Both the position numbers and the translations under genes were made by a program. From Sphingomonas sp. FARSPH (GTDB lineage Bacteria > Pseudomonadota > Alphaproteobacteria > Sphingomonadales > Sphingomonadaceae), in contig NZ_CP029985.1 in the NCBI RefSeq assembly GCF_003355005.1, forward strand, positions 434,001 through 498,000: a DNA stretch of 64,000 nt, given 5' to 3'. The notes beneath the pieces were generated by a model, which was not told the DNA's origin, ran no database searches, and saw nothing but the letters and a program-made list of their open reading frames with translations. This document shows, in pieces, positions 48,048 to 58,408 of this stretch. The stretch's first letter is position 1. Each line of letters starts with the position of its first letter.

Positions 48048-49198
48048 GCGACACCGAAACCAGCACCAACGCCGCGCCGATGCGGCTTCGCGCCGCGCCG
48101 CCGCGCGTCACCCGCCTGTCGCGCAAGGTGCTCGCCAGCACCGCCGCCGTGGCGCTCGTCGGCATCGGCGGGGCGCTGATCTATGCGCTCCAGACGCATG
48201 GCACCGGGCCGCAAAGCGAAGAACTCTACTCGACGACAAACCGTCAGTCCGCTGATGGCCTCGCCGGGCTGCCGAAGGACTATACCGGGCCGGTGCTCGG
48301 CCCACCGCTGCCCGGCGATCTCGGTCGTCCGATCCTCGATGTGCAGAACGTCGGCAAGCCCGTGGTCGCACCGGCCATCGCCACTCCCGCGCCCGGCATC
48401 AGCGAAGCCGAACAGCGCCGCCGTGCCGAGGAAGAAGCCGCGCGCACCAGCACCGTGTTCTTCCAGACGCGGGGCGGGCCAGCCACGACGCCCGGAAGCA
48501 ATGCCACGCCGGGAATGCCGGGCCTCGACATGGCGGCGCAAGCGGGACGGGCAACGGCACAGGACAAGCAACTCGCGTTCCTCAACGCCGCCGCCGACCG
48601 CCGCACCGTGACGCCGGATCGCGTTACGCCGCCGGCATCGCCCTTCGTCCTTCAAGCCGGGGCCGTCATTCCCGCCGCGCTCATCACCGGCATCCGTTCC
48701 GATCTTCCCGGCCAAATCACCGCGCAGGTGACGGAGAACGTCTACGACAGCCCGACCGGGCGAATCCTGCTCGTGCCCCAGGGCGCGCGGCTCGTCGGCC
48801 AGTATGACAACGCCGTCCAGTTCGGCCAGCGCCGCGTCCTGCTCGTCTGGAACCGGCTCATCATGCCGAACGGCCGATCCATAGTGCTCGAACGCCAGCC
48901 CGGCGCGGACGGCCAGGGCTATGCCGGGCTGGAGGATGGCGTCGATTATCACTGGTGGGATTTGGCGAAGGCCGCCGGCCTTTCGACCCTGCTCTCGATC
49001 GGCTCCGAACTCGCCGTCGATGACCAGGACCGGCTGCTTCGCGCCATCCGCAACGGCGGGCAGGACACCATCAACGACGCCGGCCAGCAGATCGTTCGCC
49101 GTCAGCTCAACGTCGCGCCGACGTTGACCATCCGGCCGGGCTTCCCCGTCCGCGTCATCGTCACCCGCGACCTCGTGCTCGAACCCTACAGGAACTGA
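48044..49198 (+). CDS. trbI: TrbI, VirB10-like channel protein
   Basis: A 384-residue protein spanning both membranes: N-terminal cytoplasmic part, one helix (VLASTAAVALVGIGGALIYA), Pro-rich periplasmic region, and a C-terminal VirB10 domain with VLQAGAVIPAALITGIRSDL, GRILLVPQGARLVGQYDN and FPVRVIVTRDLVLEPY. Last of the contiguous trb genes. Confidence 0.96.
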   Translation: MSDTETSTNAAPMRLRAAPPRVTRLSRKVLASTAAVALVGIGGALIYALQTHGTGPQSEELYSTTNRQSADGLAGLPKDYTGPVLGPPLPGDLGRPILDVQNVGKPVVAPAIATPAPGISEAEQRRRAEEEAARTSTVFFQTRGGPATTPGSNATPGMPGLDMAAQAGRATAQDKQLAFLNAAADRRTVTPDRVTPPASPFVLQAGAVIPAALITGIRSDLPGQITAQVTENVYDSPTGRILLVPQGARLVGQYDNAVQFGQRRVLLVWNRLIMPNGRSIVLERQPGADGQGYAGLEDGVDYHWWDLAKAAGLSTLLSIGSELAVDDQDRLLRAIRNGGQDTINDAGQQIVRRQLNVAPTLTIRPGFPVRVIVTRDLVLEPYRN

Positions 49199-49200
49199 CC

Positions 49201-49422
49201 ATGACCAAGCTGAAACTCGGCCCGATCGCCGACGACAAGCCCGTGAAGATCGCGGTGGAGCTGCCGGCGACGCTTCACCGCGATCTCGCCGCCTATGCCG
49301 CCGTGCTGGCCCGCGAGACGGGTCAGCCTGCCGCCGATCCCGTGAAGCTCATCGTGCCGATGCTCGAACGCTTCATCGCCACAGATCGCGGTTTCGCGAA
49401 AGCGCGGCGATCGGCCATCTGA
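49201..49422 (+). CDS. DUF2274 domain protein
   Basis: A 73-residue protein, 2 bp downstream of trbI. KLKLGPIADDKPVKIAVELP and LHRDLAAYAAVLARETGQPA match DUF2274, regularly found at the end of trb operons in this ICE family. Looks like a ribbon-helix-helix relative. Function unknown. Confidence 0.9.
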   Translation: MTKLKLGPIADDKPVKIAVELPATLHRDLAAYAAVLARETGQPAADPVKLIVPMLERFIATDRGFAKARRSAI

Positions 49423-49448
49423 CCCCATCGCGGCACCCCGATCGTGCG

Positions 49449-49516
49449 GGGTGCCGCGACCGCATGAGCGCGAATGCGGCACGCTACAGGCCGCCGACTG
49501 CACTCCATGGTTCGCT
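49449..49516 (+). promoter_or_regulatory. Shared 68-bp promoter-like element, copy 2 (upstream of the recombinase operon)
   Basis: Gap-free match to 28451-28518, including CGCGAATGCGGCACGCTAC, GGCCGCCGA and CCATGGTTCGC. It ends 53 bp before the start codon of the gene at 49570; copy 1 ends 52 bp before its start codon. A shared motif CGAACCA also lies at the same place just before each ribosome-binding site. It probably controls the three-gene set 49570-52312. Confidence 0.75.
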
Positions 49517-49518
49517 TA

Positions 49519-49544
49519 ATTCCGGGCTGTCCATTGCCCGGAAT
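49519..49544 (+). promoter_or_regulatory. Leader hairpin upstream of the gene at 49570
   Basis: Perfect 9-bp inverted repeat ATTCCGGGC / GCCCGGAAT with an 8-nt loop, between the shared element and the ribosome-binding site (GGAGG). No equivalent hairpin is present in the alpA leader. It could be a small terminator/attenuator or a protein-binding site. Confidence 0.5.
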
Positions 49545-49569
49545 CCAGCCGCGAACCACGGAGGATTCC

Positions 49570-49878
49570 ATGCCCGCGCAACGACGACGCCCCGTGAGGG
49601 GACGGCCCCGCCATCTAGCGCCAAGGGCGCTCCCCGACGACCTTTACGACTATAACGACGGCCCAGCGCAGCAAAGGCGCAACCCTTCGCCGGACGCATT
49701 GGACATCGAGAAGCTACCCGTCTTCGACGATTGGCCTGAGCACGTCCCGGTCACGGTAGCGGAGGTCGATATTTTCGAACGCTATTTCGGCGACGTTCTC
49801 GATCGGCTCTTCCACCCGATCGCTGCACCGCAAGTCGGTGAACCTGCCTTGCATACGTTACCATCTGATGGTAACTAA
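49570..49878 (+). CDS. Small unknown protein in the recombinase operon
   Basis: A 102-residue protein with an Arg/Pro-rich N-terminus (MPAQRRRPVRGRPRHLAPRA) and an acidic middle (LDIEKLPVFDDWPEHVPVTV). No family recognised. The start at 49570 has CACGGAGG upstream. Its expression is probably controlled by the 68-bp element it shares with alpA, suggesting a role in excision or its control. Its 3' end overlaps the operator-like palindrome of the next gene. Confidence 0.65.
   Translation: MPAQRRRPVRGRPRHLAPRALPDDLYDYNDGPAQQRRNPSPDALDIEKLPVFDDWPEHVPVTVAEVDIFERYFGDVLDRLFHPIAAPQVGEPALHTLPSDGN
49857..49875. promoter_or_regulatory. Operator-like palindrome before the toxin-antitoxin gene
   Basis: GTTACCATCTGATGGTAAC, a perfect 19-bp palindrome with a single central base, 8 bp upstream of the GTG start at 49884 and overlapping the last codons of the preceding gene. 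It is a good candidate for autoregulation by the HTH half of the fused toxin-antitoxin protein. Confidence 0.7.
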
Positions 49879-49883
49879 AAGTC

Positions 49884-50620
49884 GTGAGTGAGGATCGTGA
49901 CCAGAGCCTCGACATGGTTCTGGACCTCGACGGCCAAATGCTCGTCGTCGATCCCAAGGGCGGCCATTGGGTGAAGTTCATCGTCACCCGCGTTCCGGCG
50001 TCGCCGGAAAAGCCGTACGGCCTCGACTACTCGCTCACGCTTCATGGGCCTTCGGGCGAACGGCTGGTCGGTTTCGATAACGCCCATCCGGTCGGCCGGG
50101 GCAGGCGCGGCGAGCCTATGGATCATCGCCACCGCCTCCAGACCGTGAAGCCTTATGCCTGGGCGGACGCGGCCACGTTGCTGGCCGACTTCTGGCAGGC
50201 GGTGGACTTGGGTAGCGAAGGAGCGGGGCGTGTTATGACCACGTTGAAAGTCGGGATCGCCGACTATGAGGAAATGAAGGCCCGCACGATGCGGATCGCC
50301 AGGGGCGAGGAAAAGCCCGCACCGGACGATCCCAAGGTATGGTTCACCTCGACCGAATCCTTCGCGCAAATCCTGTCCAGCGGAAACCGCGAACTGCTGC
50401 GCGTCATCCACGACCAGGCTCCCACCTCGCTGGAGGAACTGTCGCAGATCACCGGACGGACGAAGCCCAGCCTGTCGCGCACCCTCAAGACCATGGCGAC
50501 CTATGGGCTTGTCCGCATGGAGCCGGGCCAGGGCCGAAAGCTCGTGCCAAAGGTACTGCATGACCGCGTGACGCTGGAATTGCCGCTGCTGCATCGTAGC
50601 GAAGCGAAGGGAGGCCACGC

Positions 50621-50624
<4 letters not shown>
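49884..50624 (+). CDS. Fused TumE-like (DUF6516) toxin and TumA-like HTH antitoxin
   Basis: A single 246-residue frame containing two domains normally encoded by separate genes. Residues about 10-115 resemble DUF6516/TumE (LDGQMLVVDPKGGHWVKFIV, RLVGFDNAH, MDHRHRLQ). From Met118 (50235) the sequence is an HVO_A0114-type DNA-binding antitoxin with a winged HTH (SLEELSQITGRTKPSLSRTL, MATYGLVRME). AAGGAG lies about 11 bp before the internal ATG, so free antitoxin may also be made. The GTG start at 49884 has no strong ribosome-binding site. The recombinase start overlaps its stop. A stabilisation role for the element is inferred. Confidence 0.75.
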
Positions 50625-52323
<1,699 letters not shown>

Positions 52324-52383
52324 CTAGGAGCGCCCGCCTAGCAAAGGCGGATCGCGCGCGCCAGCCCTGATTAGCGGCCTCGA

Positions 52384-53055
52384 TCAGCGGGGGGCGGCCG
52401 CCGCGGACGCCTTGACCCTGGGCGGCGGCGTCTTGGGCTTGAACGCGCATAGATCGGCGACCGGGCAGCGCCAGCATTCGGGCGTGCGCGCCTTGCAGAT
52501 GTAGCGGCCGTGCAGGATCAGCCAGTGGTGCGCGTGCAGGCGAAACGGCTGCGGCGTCGCCTTGTCGAGCTTGAGCTCGACCGCGAGTGGCGTCTTGCCG
52601 CGGGCAAGGCCGGTGCGGTTGCCGACGCGGAAGATATGCGTGTCGACCGCAAAGGTCTCCGCGCCGAACGCGACGTTGAGAACGACGTTCGCCGTCTTGC
52701 GCCCGACGCCCGGCAGCGCCTCCAGCGCCGCGCGATCGGCGGGCACCGCGCCGCCGTGGTTCGCGATCAGCGCTTCGGACAAAGCGATGACATTCTTCGC
52801 CTTGGTGTTGAACAGCCCGATCGTCTTGATGTGCTGCTTCAACGCCTCCTCGCCCAATGCGACCATCTGAGCGGGCGTCTTCACCTGTTCGAACAGGCGC
52901 CGCGTCGCCTTGTTGACGCCGACATCGGTCGCCTGTGCCGACAAGGCGACCGCGACGAGCAATTGATAAGGATTGCCCGATTCGAGTTCCGTCTCGGGAT
53001 GCGGATTCGCTTCGGCGAGGCGGCGGTAGAATTCGAAGACATCGGCCTTCTTCAC
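52384..53055 (-). CDS. nth: Endonuclease III
   Basis: DNA glycosylase/AP lyase of base-excision repair. Start GTG at 53053-53055 gives MKKADVFEFYRRLAEANPHP; longer open-frame starts run into dapB. HhH motif LEALPGVGRKTANVVLN with catalytic Lys in this segment, catalytic Asp in FAVDTHIFRVGNR, and the 4Fe-4S ligands C-x6-C-x2-C-x5-C in CKARTPECWRCPVADLC. 223 residues. Confidence 0.95.
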   Translation of the reverse strand: MKKADVFEFYRRLAEANPHPETELESGNPYQLLVAVALSAQATDVGVNKATRRLFEQVKTPAQMVALGEEALKQHIKTIGLFNTKAKNVIALSEALIANHGGAVPADRAALEALPGVGRKTANVVLNVAFGAETFAVDTHIFRVGNRTGLARGKTPLAVELKLDKATPQPFRLHAHHWLILHGRYICKARTPECWRCPVADLCAFKPKTPPPRVKASAAAAPR

Positions 53056-53065
53056 GGCATCGCGC

Positions 53066-53794
53066 TCACAGGCCGAGCACGTCCGCCATGCGATAGCGGC
53101 CCGGCGTCTGCCCCGCGAGCCACAGCCCCGCACGCACCGCGCCCTTGGCGAAGATCGAGCGATCCTGCGCCAGATGCGCCAGCTCGATCCGCTCGCCGTC
53201 GCTGGCGAAGACGACGTGATGGTCGCCGATCACCGATCCGCCGCGCAAGGAGGCAAGACCGATCGTTCCCTCCGTGCGCGCGCCCGTCAGCCCGGCGCGG
53301 CCGTCGACACGCACCTCGCCCAGCGTCGTGCCCCGCCCGGCCGCCGCCGCCTCGCCGAGCAGCAGCGCGGTGCCCGACGGAGCATCGACCTTGTACCGGT
53401 GATGGCTTTCGACGATCTCGATGTCCCAGTCGGTGCCGAGCCGCGCCGCCGCCTCGCGCACCAGTTGCGCGAGCAGCGTGACGCCGAGCGACGTGTTGCC
53501 CGTCTGCAGGACCGCGATGTCGCGCGCCGCCGCATCGATCGCCGCATGCTGCGCCGCGCTGAGCCCGGTGGTGCCGATGACGATCGGCGTCCCCGCGTCC
53601 CGCGCGGCGGCGAGATGCGCGTCGAGCGCGGCGGCGATCGAAAAGTCGACGATCACGTCGGCGCGGCGGGCAAGCGCGAGCGGATCGCCCTGTGCGTCGA
53701 TGCCGCCCGCAAAGGTCGCGCCCTCGATCTCGATCATGTCGGCGATCGCGCGGCCCATCCGCCCGTCGCGGCCATAGATGCCGATCGCGGTCAT
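53066..53794 (-). CDS. dapB: 4-hydroxy-tetrahydrodipicolinate reductase
   Basis: Lysine and diaminopimelate biosynthesis. 242 residues. NAD(P) loop IGIYGRDGRMGRAIADMI, VIVDFSIAAALDAHL, and the catalytic His/Lys segment ESHHRYKVDAPSGTALLLGE. C-terminal DRSIFAKGAVRAGLWLAG is diagnostic. Ten bp upstream of nth in the same operon. Confidence 0.97.
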   Translation of the reverse strand: MTAIGIYGRDGRMGRAIADMIEIEGATFAGGIDAQGDPLALARRADVIVDFSIAAALDAHLAAARDAGTPIVIGTTGLSAAQHAAIDAAARDIAVLQTGNTSLGVTLLAQLVREAAARLGTDWDIEIVESHHRYKVDAPSGTALLLGEAAAAGRGTTLGEVRVDGRAGLTGARTEGTIGLASLRGGSVIGDHHVVFASDGERIELAHLAQDRSIFAKGAVRAGLWLAGQTPGRYRMADVLGL

Positions 53795-53941
53795 GCGCGC
53801 GGGCCCGATACGAAGGTAGCGGCGGCGCGCAGCGCGGGGCAGAGGGATCGGTCCGGACGCATCATCCGAACGTCCTTGCCACGGATCGACGCGACGGGAC
53901 AGGCCCCTCCCCGCCTGCCCCGCACATCTTCGTGCGCCGCG

Positions 53942-56128
53942 TCAGAAGGCTTTCGACACGCCGACGAAGAAGCCGCGGCGCGGGCCGTATTGCGGCGCGC
54001 CGACGCCGACACCCGTCCCGTCGCGGATTTCGTACACATGGTCGAGCAGGTTGATGACGTCGAACCGGAGGTCGAGGTTCGGCCCCGCCAGATGCTGGCT
54101 CGCGGTCAGGTTGAACTGCGCATAGGGCGCGAGCTTCCCGCCATTCGGCACGCCATTGATCGCGTCGTCGCGGCGCAGGCCCGACCCGTAGATCATGCTG
54201 CCGCCCAGCTTCGTGCCGCCATGGAAGGCGTAGGACAGGCCCGCCGACCCGGTGAACGTCTGGTCGTGGTCTAGATAGATGTAATGGCGCGCGATATAGT
54301 CGAGATCATCCTGGCCGAAGCTGAACTGGCTGGAGACGATGTTCGTCCCCTTCGCCTTCGCCGCCGCGAAATTGGCATAGGCGAGCAAGCCACCGCGGGC
54401 GTAGCTCATGTTCGCCTCGATCCCGCCGATCCGGCCGCGGGCATAGTTGAACGGCGTCAGGATGATCGGCGCGCCGAACTGGCCCTCGTCGATCAGGTTC
54501 TTCGAAATGCGGTAATAGGCGTCGACGCCATAGGTGAAATAGCGGCTCGGCTTCACCTGAAAGCCGACGTCGAAATAATGCTGGCGTTCCGCGAACGGCA
54601 CGGTGTCCTGCGTCACCGCCGGATAGGCGCTGGTGCCGGCGAACTTGCCGATGCTGGCGTCGGCGACGAGTTCGAACGGCGGCGGCACGAAGTAACGCGC
54701 GTAGCCGGCGTGCAGCGTATACGTCTCGCTCGGCTGCCAAACGAGGTTGACGCGCGGCGAGAGCTGCCCCTCGCGGCGATAGCCGTTGTACAGGTCGTAG
54801 CGTGCGCCGTAGTTGAGCGTCAGCCGCGGCAGCAGCTTCCATTCGTCCTGCAGATAGGCGCTGACGCTGGTCGCGGTCTTGCCGCTGTTATCGACCACGA
54901 CCACCGGCTCGCCGGTCTGCGCGCCCGTGCCGTCGACCGGGAAGACGCTGGTCGCCGTGTCGCTGGTGCTGCGGTCGCGGGACACCAGCATCCCGCCGCG
55001 CAGCGTGTGCGCGGTGCCGAGGTGATAAACCGCGTCCACCTGCGCACCCACCGCGAAATCCTGCTTGTACGCGCGCTGCGCTTGGCCATTGTACAGCAAT
55101 TCGCCGAGCACGTCGGGGCGGTAGCGCAGCGACGAATAGCGCGCGAACAGCGACGCCTGCACGGTCAGCGGCTCGGCATCGTGGAGGAAAGCGAGCTGGC
55201 CGAAGCCCGTCTTTTCCAGCTGCGTCTCGTTCAGCTTTTCGCTGGGGAAGGCGGTCTGGCCGCCGACGCTCCAGCCGGCGGACGGCTGCTGGCCGACGGG
55301 GTCGGGGATCTGGAACCACTGGTTCGAATAGCCGCCGACGAACGACACGCGGTTGTTGGCATTGAGGATGTGGTCGACGTACGCAAAGCCCTGATACTGG
55401 TCGGTGTCGTCGTGGACTGGGTTGGAGCGGCCGTCTACGCTCTCGATGCCGAGCCCGCTGTGGCGATAGTCGCCGGACACGAAATAGTTCGTGTCGCCGC
55501 TCGACCCGCCATAGGTCAGGCTCGGCTGGATCGTATCGTGGCTGCCGCCATACAGCGATGCGGTGCCGCCGTTCTGGAACAGGCCGCTCTTCGTCGTGAT
55601 GTCGATGATGCCTGCGGTGCGCAGGCCGTATTGCGCGGGCAGCGCGCCGGTCAGGATGTTGACCTTGTCGATCAGGCGCGGCGACAGCGTCTGGCCGAAC
55701 ACCGCGAGCCCTTCGGGCAGGACGGTGCCGTTGATGCGATATTGCAGGCCGTTGTGGTCGTCGCGGATGTGGAACTGGCCGAACCCATCCTGCACGACGC
55801 CCGGCGCCTGGAGCAGTATCTGGTTGAACTGCTGGTTCTCGCCGCCGGGCAGCGCCTTGATCGTCGCGCTGCTGATCTCGAAATTCGACGCGCCGAGGCT
55901 CGGCTGGATATGTTCGCGCGCCGCATCCAGCCGCGCGGCGGTGACGACGATGTCGCCGCTCTGCTTGGCGCCGGCCGCCGCGGGCGTCGTCGCATCCTTG
56001 CCATCGGCCGCGCCGGCGCCATCGTCCTGCGTGGGCGAGGGCACGCCGCGCGTTTGCGCCGCGGCGCCCCGGGGCAGCAGGCTCAGCGGGGCAAGGGCAA
56101 CGCAGCTCAAGAGGACCGACAGACGCAT
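53942..56128 (-). CDS. TonB-dependent outer-membrane receptor
   Basis: A 728-residue outer-membrane receptor. Start at 56126-56128 gives MRLSVLLSCVALAPLSLLPR with a signal peptide ending at AAAQ. TonB box-like GDIVVTAARLD, plug domain (GGENQQFNQILLQAPGVVQD, LRTAGIIDITTKSG), and a long beta-barrel ending in Phe (GVSKAF), as required for outer-membrane insertion. No neighbour points to its substrate. Confidence 0.93.
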   Translation of the reverse strand: MRLSVLLSCVALAPLSLLPRGAAAQTRGVPSPTQDDGAGAADGKDATTPAAAGAKQSGDIVVTAARLDAAREHIQPSLGASNFEISSATIKALPGGENQQFNQILLQAPGVVQDGFGQFHIRDDHNGLQYRINGTVLPEGLAVFGQTLSPRLIDKVNILTGALPAQYGLRTAGIIDITTKSGLFQNGGTASLYGGSHDTIQPSLTYGGSSGDTNYFVSGDYRHSGLGIESVDGRSNPVHDDTDQYQGFAYVDHILNANNRVSFVGGYSNQWFQIPDPVGQQPSAGWSVGGQTAFPSEKLNETQLEKTGFGQLAFLHDAEPLTVQASLFARYSSLRYRPDVLGELLYNGQAQRAYKQDFAVGAQVDAVYHLGTAHTLRGGMLVSRDRSTSDTATSVFPVDGTGAQTGEPVVVVDNSGKTATSVSAYLQDEWKLLPRLTLNYGARYDLYNGYRREGQLSPRVNLVWQPSETYTLHAGYARYFVPPPFELVADASIGKFAGTSAYPAVTQDTVPFAERQHYFDVGFQVKPSRYFTYGVDAYYRISKNLIDEGQFGAPIILTPFNYARGRIGGIEANMSYARGGLLAYANFAAAKAKGTNIVSSQFSFGQDDLDYIARHYIYLDHDQTFTGSAGLSYAFHGGTKLGGSMIYGSGLRRDDAINGVPNGGKLAPYAQFNLTASQHLAGPNLDLRFDVINLLDHVYEIRDGTGVGVGAPQYGPRRGFFVGVSKAF

Positions 56129-56712
56129 AAGCGATACTCGCGTGATACAATGTAACAGGGTCACGCCGTCCTGCGCTGCAATGCGGCAAGCTGGCAAGCG
56201 AGCAGTCCGATCATGACGTATTTTTTAGGTTTGGATCATGGGTAGGCTGATCGTTGCCGCTGCCGAGGCGCTGAATAACATCGCGCTATTGCAATGTTTT
56301 AAGCGTATCGCATCGGTGGACGCCGGACGCGCAGAACTCGGCCCAGATGTCATGCCCGCAATCGATGGAGGCTGTTGCCACCCCTCAGCTTACGACAACC
56401 CAGACCGTCAAATGTCGGTGGCACGCCCGGAAATCGAAGTTCCGCTTACGCCCAAACCGGGCGCTCAGGCGGGCAATCAGTCTTCCCGAAAGCGCCCATT
56501 GTTCAGCCCGACCGTTGCCGTTCCCGTTTCCTCATCCTTGAGGGGCGGTTTTGGGAAAGAGCAGTCGGGAACAGATTTCGGGAAGGCCGATGCTCCGGAC
56601 GTCCCCTGGCGCGACCAGCGGAGCCACCTTCCCCTACGGGTTCCCAATCGGGAATGGAGATAGCCGCGTCCGGCCCGTTGCGAGGGCCGAACGGATGTGG
56701 AATGCTTCGGAT
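56129..56712. other. Intergenic region between divergent TonB receptor and GFA genes
   Basis: About 580 bp with no convincing gene. It is less GC-rich near 56210-56300 (run TATTTTTTAGG), where the receptor promoter probably lies. Open frames here are low-complexity and have no family features. The last 20 bp before 56713 lack a strong ribosome-binding site; an in-frame ATG at 56695 is an alternative start for the GFA gene. Confidence 0.6.
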
Positions 56713-57183
56713 ATGACCAGTTCGGGTGGATGTCAGTGCGGAGCAGTGCGCTTCCGAGTTGAGGGAGCCTTGGGAGAGGCTTCCATTTGCCATTGTCGCA
56801 TGTGTCAGAAGGCAACTGGTGGACTGTTTGGGCCTTACGTCGGAGCCCCATTCGACGCGGTGATTTGGACCAGAGGACAACCAAAATACTTCCAGAGTTC
56901 CAACAAGGTGTGTCGGGGATTTTGCGGAGCCTGCGGGACGCCTCTCACCTTTGAGTATGGCGAGGGACATATCAGTTTCGCACTTGGTGCTATGGATGAC
57001 CCACGATCGGTAAAATTGAGCGAGCAACTTGCTTCGCCTGAGCGTATCGCCGATTTTGAAGCACTAGCCAGTCTACCAGAACATTCGACTGACGAGCCGC
57101 GAGCGGCTGCTCACTTGGCAAGCATCATCTCCTTTCAGCATCCTGATTATGACACCAGCGATTGGCCCCTCGATCGTAAGTAG
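56713..57183 (+). CDS. GFA-family (CENP-V/GFA domain) zinc protein
   Basis: A 156-residue glutathione-dependent formaldehyde-activating family protein. Zinc ligands are in GGCQCGAVRF, ICHCRMCQKATGGLFG and GFCGACGTPLTF. FALGAMDDP is the usual C-terminal segment. Start at 56713 (alternative 56695). Most family members have no known substrate. GC content is lower than that of its neighbours, suggesting it may be a transferred gene. Confidence 0.92.
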   Translation: MTSSGGCQCGAVRFRVEGALGEASICHCRMCQKATGGLFGPYVGAPFDAVIWTRGQPKYFQSSNKVCRGFCGACGTPLTFEYGEGHISFALGAMDDPRSVKLSEQLASPERIADFEALASLPEHSTDEPRAAAHLASIISFQHPDYDTSDWPLDRK

Positions 57184-57204
57184 CGAGCTGATCGCCGGGA
57201 CGTG

Positions 57205-57239
57205 GCCTTTCCCGAAACTCGATCCTTTTCGGGAAAGGC
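57205..57239 (+). terminator. Terminator hairpin after the GFA gene
   Basis: Perfect 13-bp stem GCCTTTCCCGAAA / TTTCGGGAAAGGC with a 9-nt loop, 21 bp past the GFA stop. It would separate this gene from cobB. Confidence 0.75.
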
Positions 57240-57339
57240 GGCGATCCGACAATGTCTGCTATTTTTAACCGCGTTGCCGAAAGCCGCCTTTCAGCTCCCC
57301 CCACTTCCAGACTTAAGCAATCAGCCCTACCCTTCCGAA

Positions 57340-58050
57340 ATGCACGCCATCCACAACATCCTCGTCCTGACCGGCGCTGGGATTTCCGCCGAGTCGGGCA
57401 TCGCCACCTTTCGCGGCCCCGGCGGATTGTGGGAGGGGCATCGGGTCGAGGACGTGTGCACGCCCGAAGCGCTCGCCGCCGATCCGGCGCTCGTCCACCG
57501 ATTCTACGACCTGCGCCGAGCCGCGCTGACCGACGTCCGGCCCAATGCGGCGCATGACGCGTTGGCGCGGCTCGACCGGGAATGGGCGGGCGAGCTGCTG
57601 ATCGTGACGCAGAACGTCGACGACCTGCACGAGCGCGCCGGTGCGCACCGGCTGGTGCACATGCACGGCGCGCTCCAATCGGCGCTGTGCCCCGCCTGCG
57701 GCATCCGCGAGCCGTGGACGGGCGCGCTGCCGCCGGACAGCGAATGCCCCAATTGCGGCACGTTCGCGCTGCGTCCCGACATCGTCTTCTTCGGCGAGAT
57801 GCCGTACGAGATGGAGCGGATCGAGGCGGCGATCGCGGCGGCGGACCTGTTCGTGTCGATCGGCACGTCGGGCGCGGTCTATCCCGCCGCCGGCTTCGTG
57901 CAGATGGCGGACGCTTATGGCGCCGACACGCTGGAGCTCAACCTGGAACGCTCGGCGGGCAGCGACTTTTTCGCGGAGACGCAACTTGGGCCTGCGAGCG
58001 AACTGGTCCCGGCCTGGGTCGATGCGGTGCTAGCGGCGGCGCAGCGATGA
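57340..58050 (+). CDS. cobB: NAD-dependent protein deacylase (sirtuin) CobB
   Basis: Removes acyl groups from protein lysines using NAD. Start at 57340 gives MHAIHNILVLTGAGISAESG. Motifs: GAGISAESGIATFRGPGGLW, catalytic region TQNVDDLHERAG with His in MHGAL, zinc Cys pairs CPACG and CPNCG, and SIGTSGAVYPAAGF. The YxxR pair in FYDLRR is characteristic of class III sirtuins able to remove succinyl groups. 236 residues. Confidence 0.96.
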   Translation: MHAIHNILVLTGAGISAESGIATFRGPGGLWEGHRVEDVCTPEALAADPALVHRFYDLRRAALTDVRPNAAHDALARLDREWAGELLIVTQNVDDLHERAGAHRLVHMHGALQSALCPACGIREPWTGALPPDSECPNCGTFALRPDIVFFGEMPYEMERIEAAIAAADLFVSIGTSGAVYPAAGFVQMADAYGADTLELNLERSAGSDFFAETQLGPASELVPAWVDAVLAAAQR

Positions 58051-58131
58051 TCGTCGCGGCGGCGCTGTGGCTGGTGTCTGCCCCCGCCCTGTCACGCCAA
58101 GCGCCGATTCGGCCCGCCGCCAAGCACGGCT

Positions 58132-58404
58132 TTGCGGGGCATCGAACCGCTGCGAAATCGGCTATGGATCGACCGTGCTGGCGCGCGCTGGTGGAACGGG
58201 CGGCGGGTGGCGGACGACCGCACTCTCGACCGCTACCTGGCGATGACCGCGCAATTGAATCCGCAGCCGGTCACGGTCCTGAGCTTCGCACACGCCGCCC
58301 CTTGCGGAGCGATCACGCGCGTGCGGGCGCTGATGGAGCGGCGGCTGGCCTGTTCCCATAGCGACGCCTGCGCGATCGGCATAGCGCCCGCGCGACGCGA
58401 CTGA
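58132..58404 (+). CDS. Small unknown protein, possibly frameshifted
   Basis: A frame of up to 90 codons from a TTG at 58132 with sensible composition (LRNRLWIDRAGARWWNGRRV, MTAQLNPQPVTVLSFAHAAP), faintly like an ExbD-type fold. A likely signal-peptide start (MIVAAALWLVSAPALS) begins at 58047, overlapping the cobB stop by ATGA, but lies in another frame. The two parts may be one exported protein broken by a frameshift, or the true start may be missed. The call is tentative. Confidence 0.4.
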   Translation: MRGIEPLRNRLWIDRAGARWWNGRRVADDRTLDRYLAMTAQLNPQPVTVLSFAHAAPCGAITRVRALMERRLACSHSDACAIGIAPARRD

Positions 58405-58408
58405 CGCG

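Noticed and set aside
54284..56155. A 623-codon plus-strand open frame opposite the TonB receptor gene
   Set aside because: Shadow of a well-supported receptor with signal peptide, plug and C-terminal Phe.
56238..56663. A 141-codon plus-strand frame upstream of the GFA gene
   Set aside because: Low-complexity composition, no ribosome-binding site or motif, overlaps the receptor promoter region.
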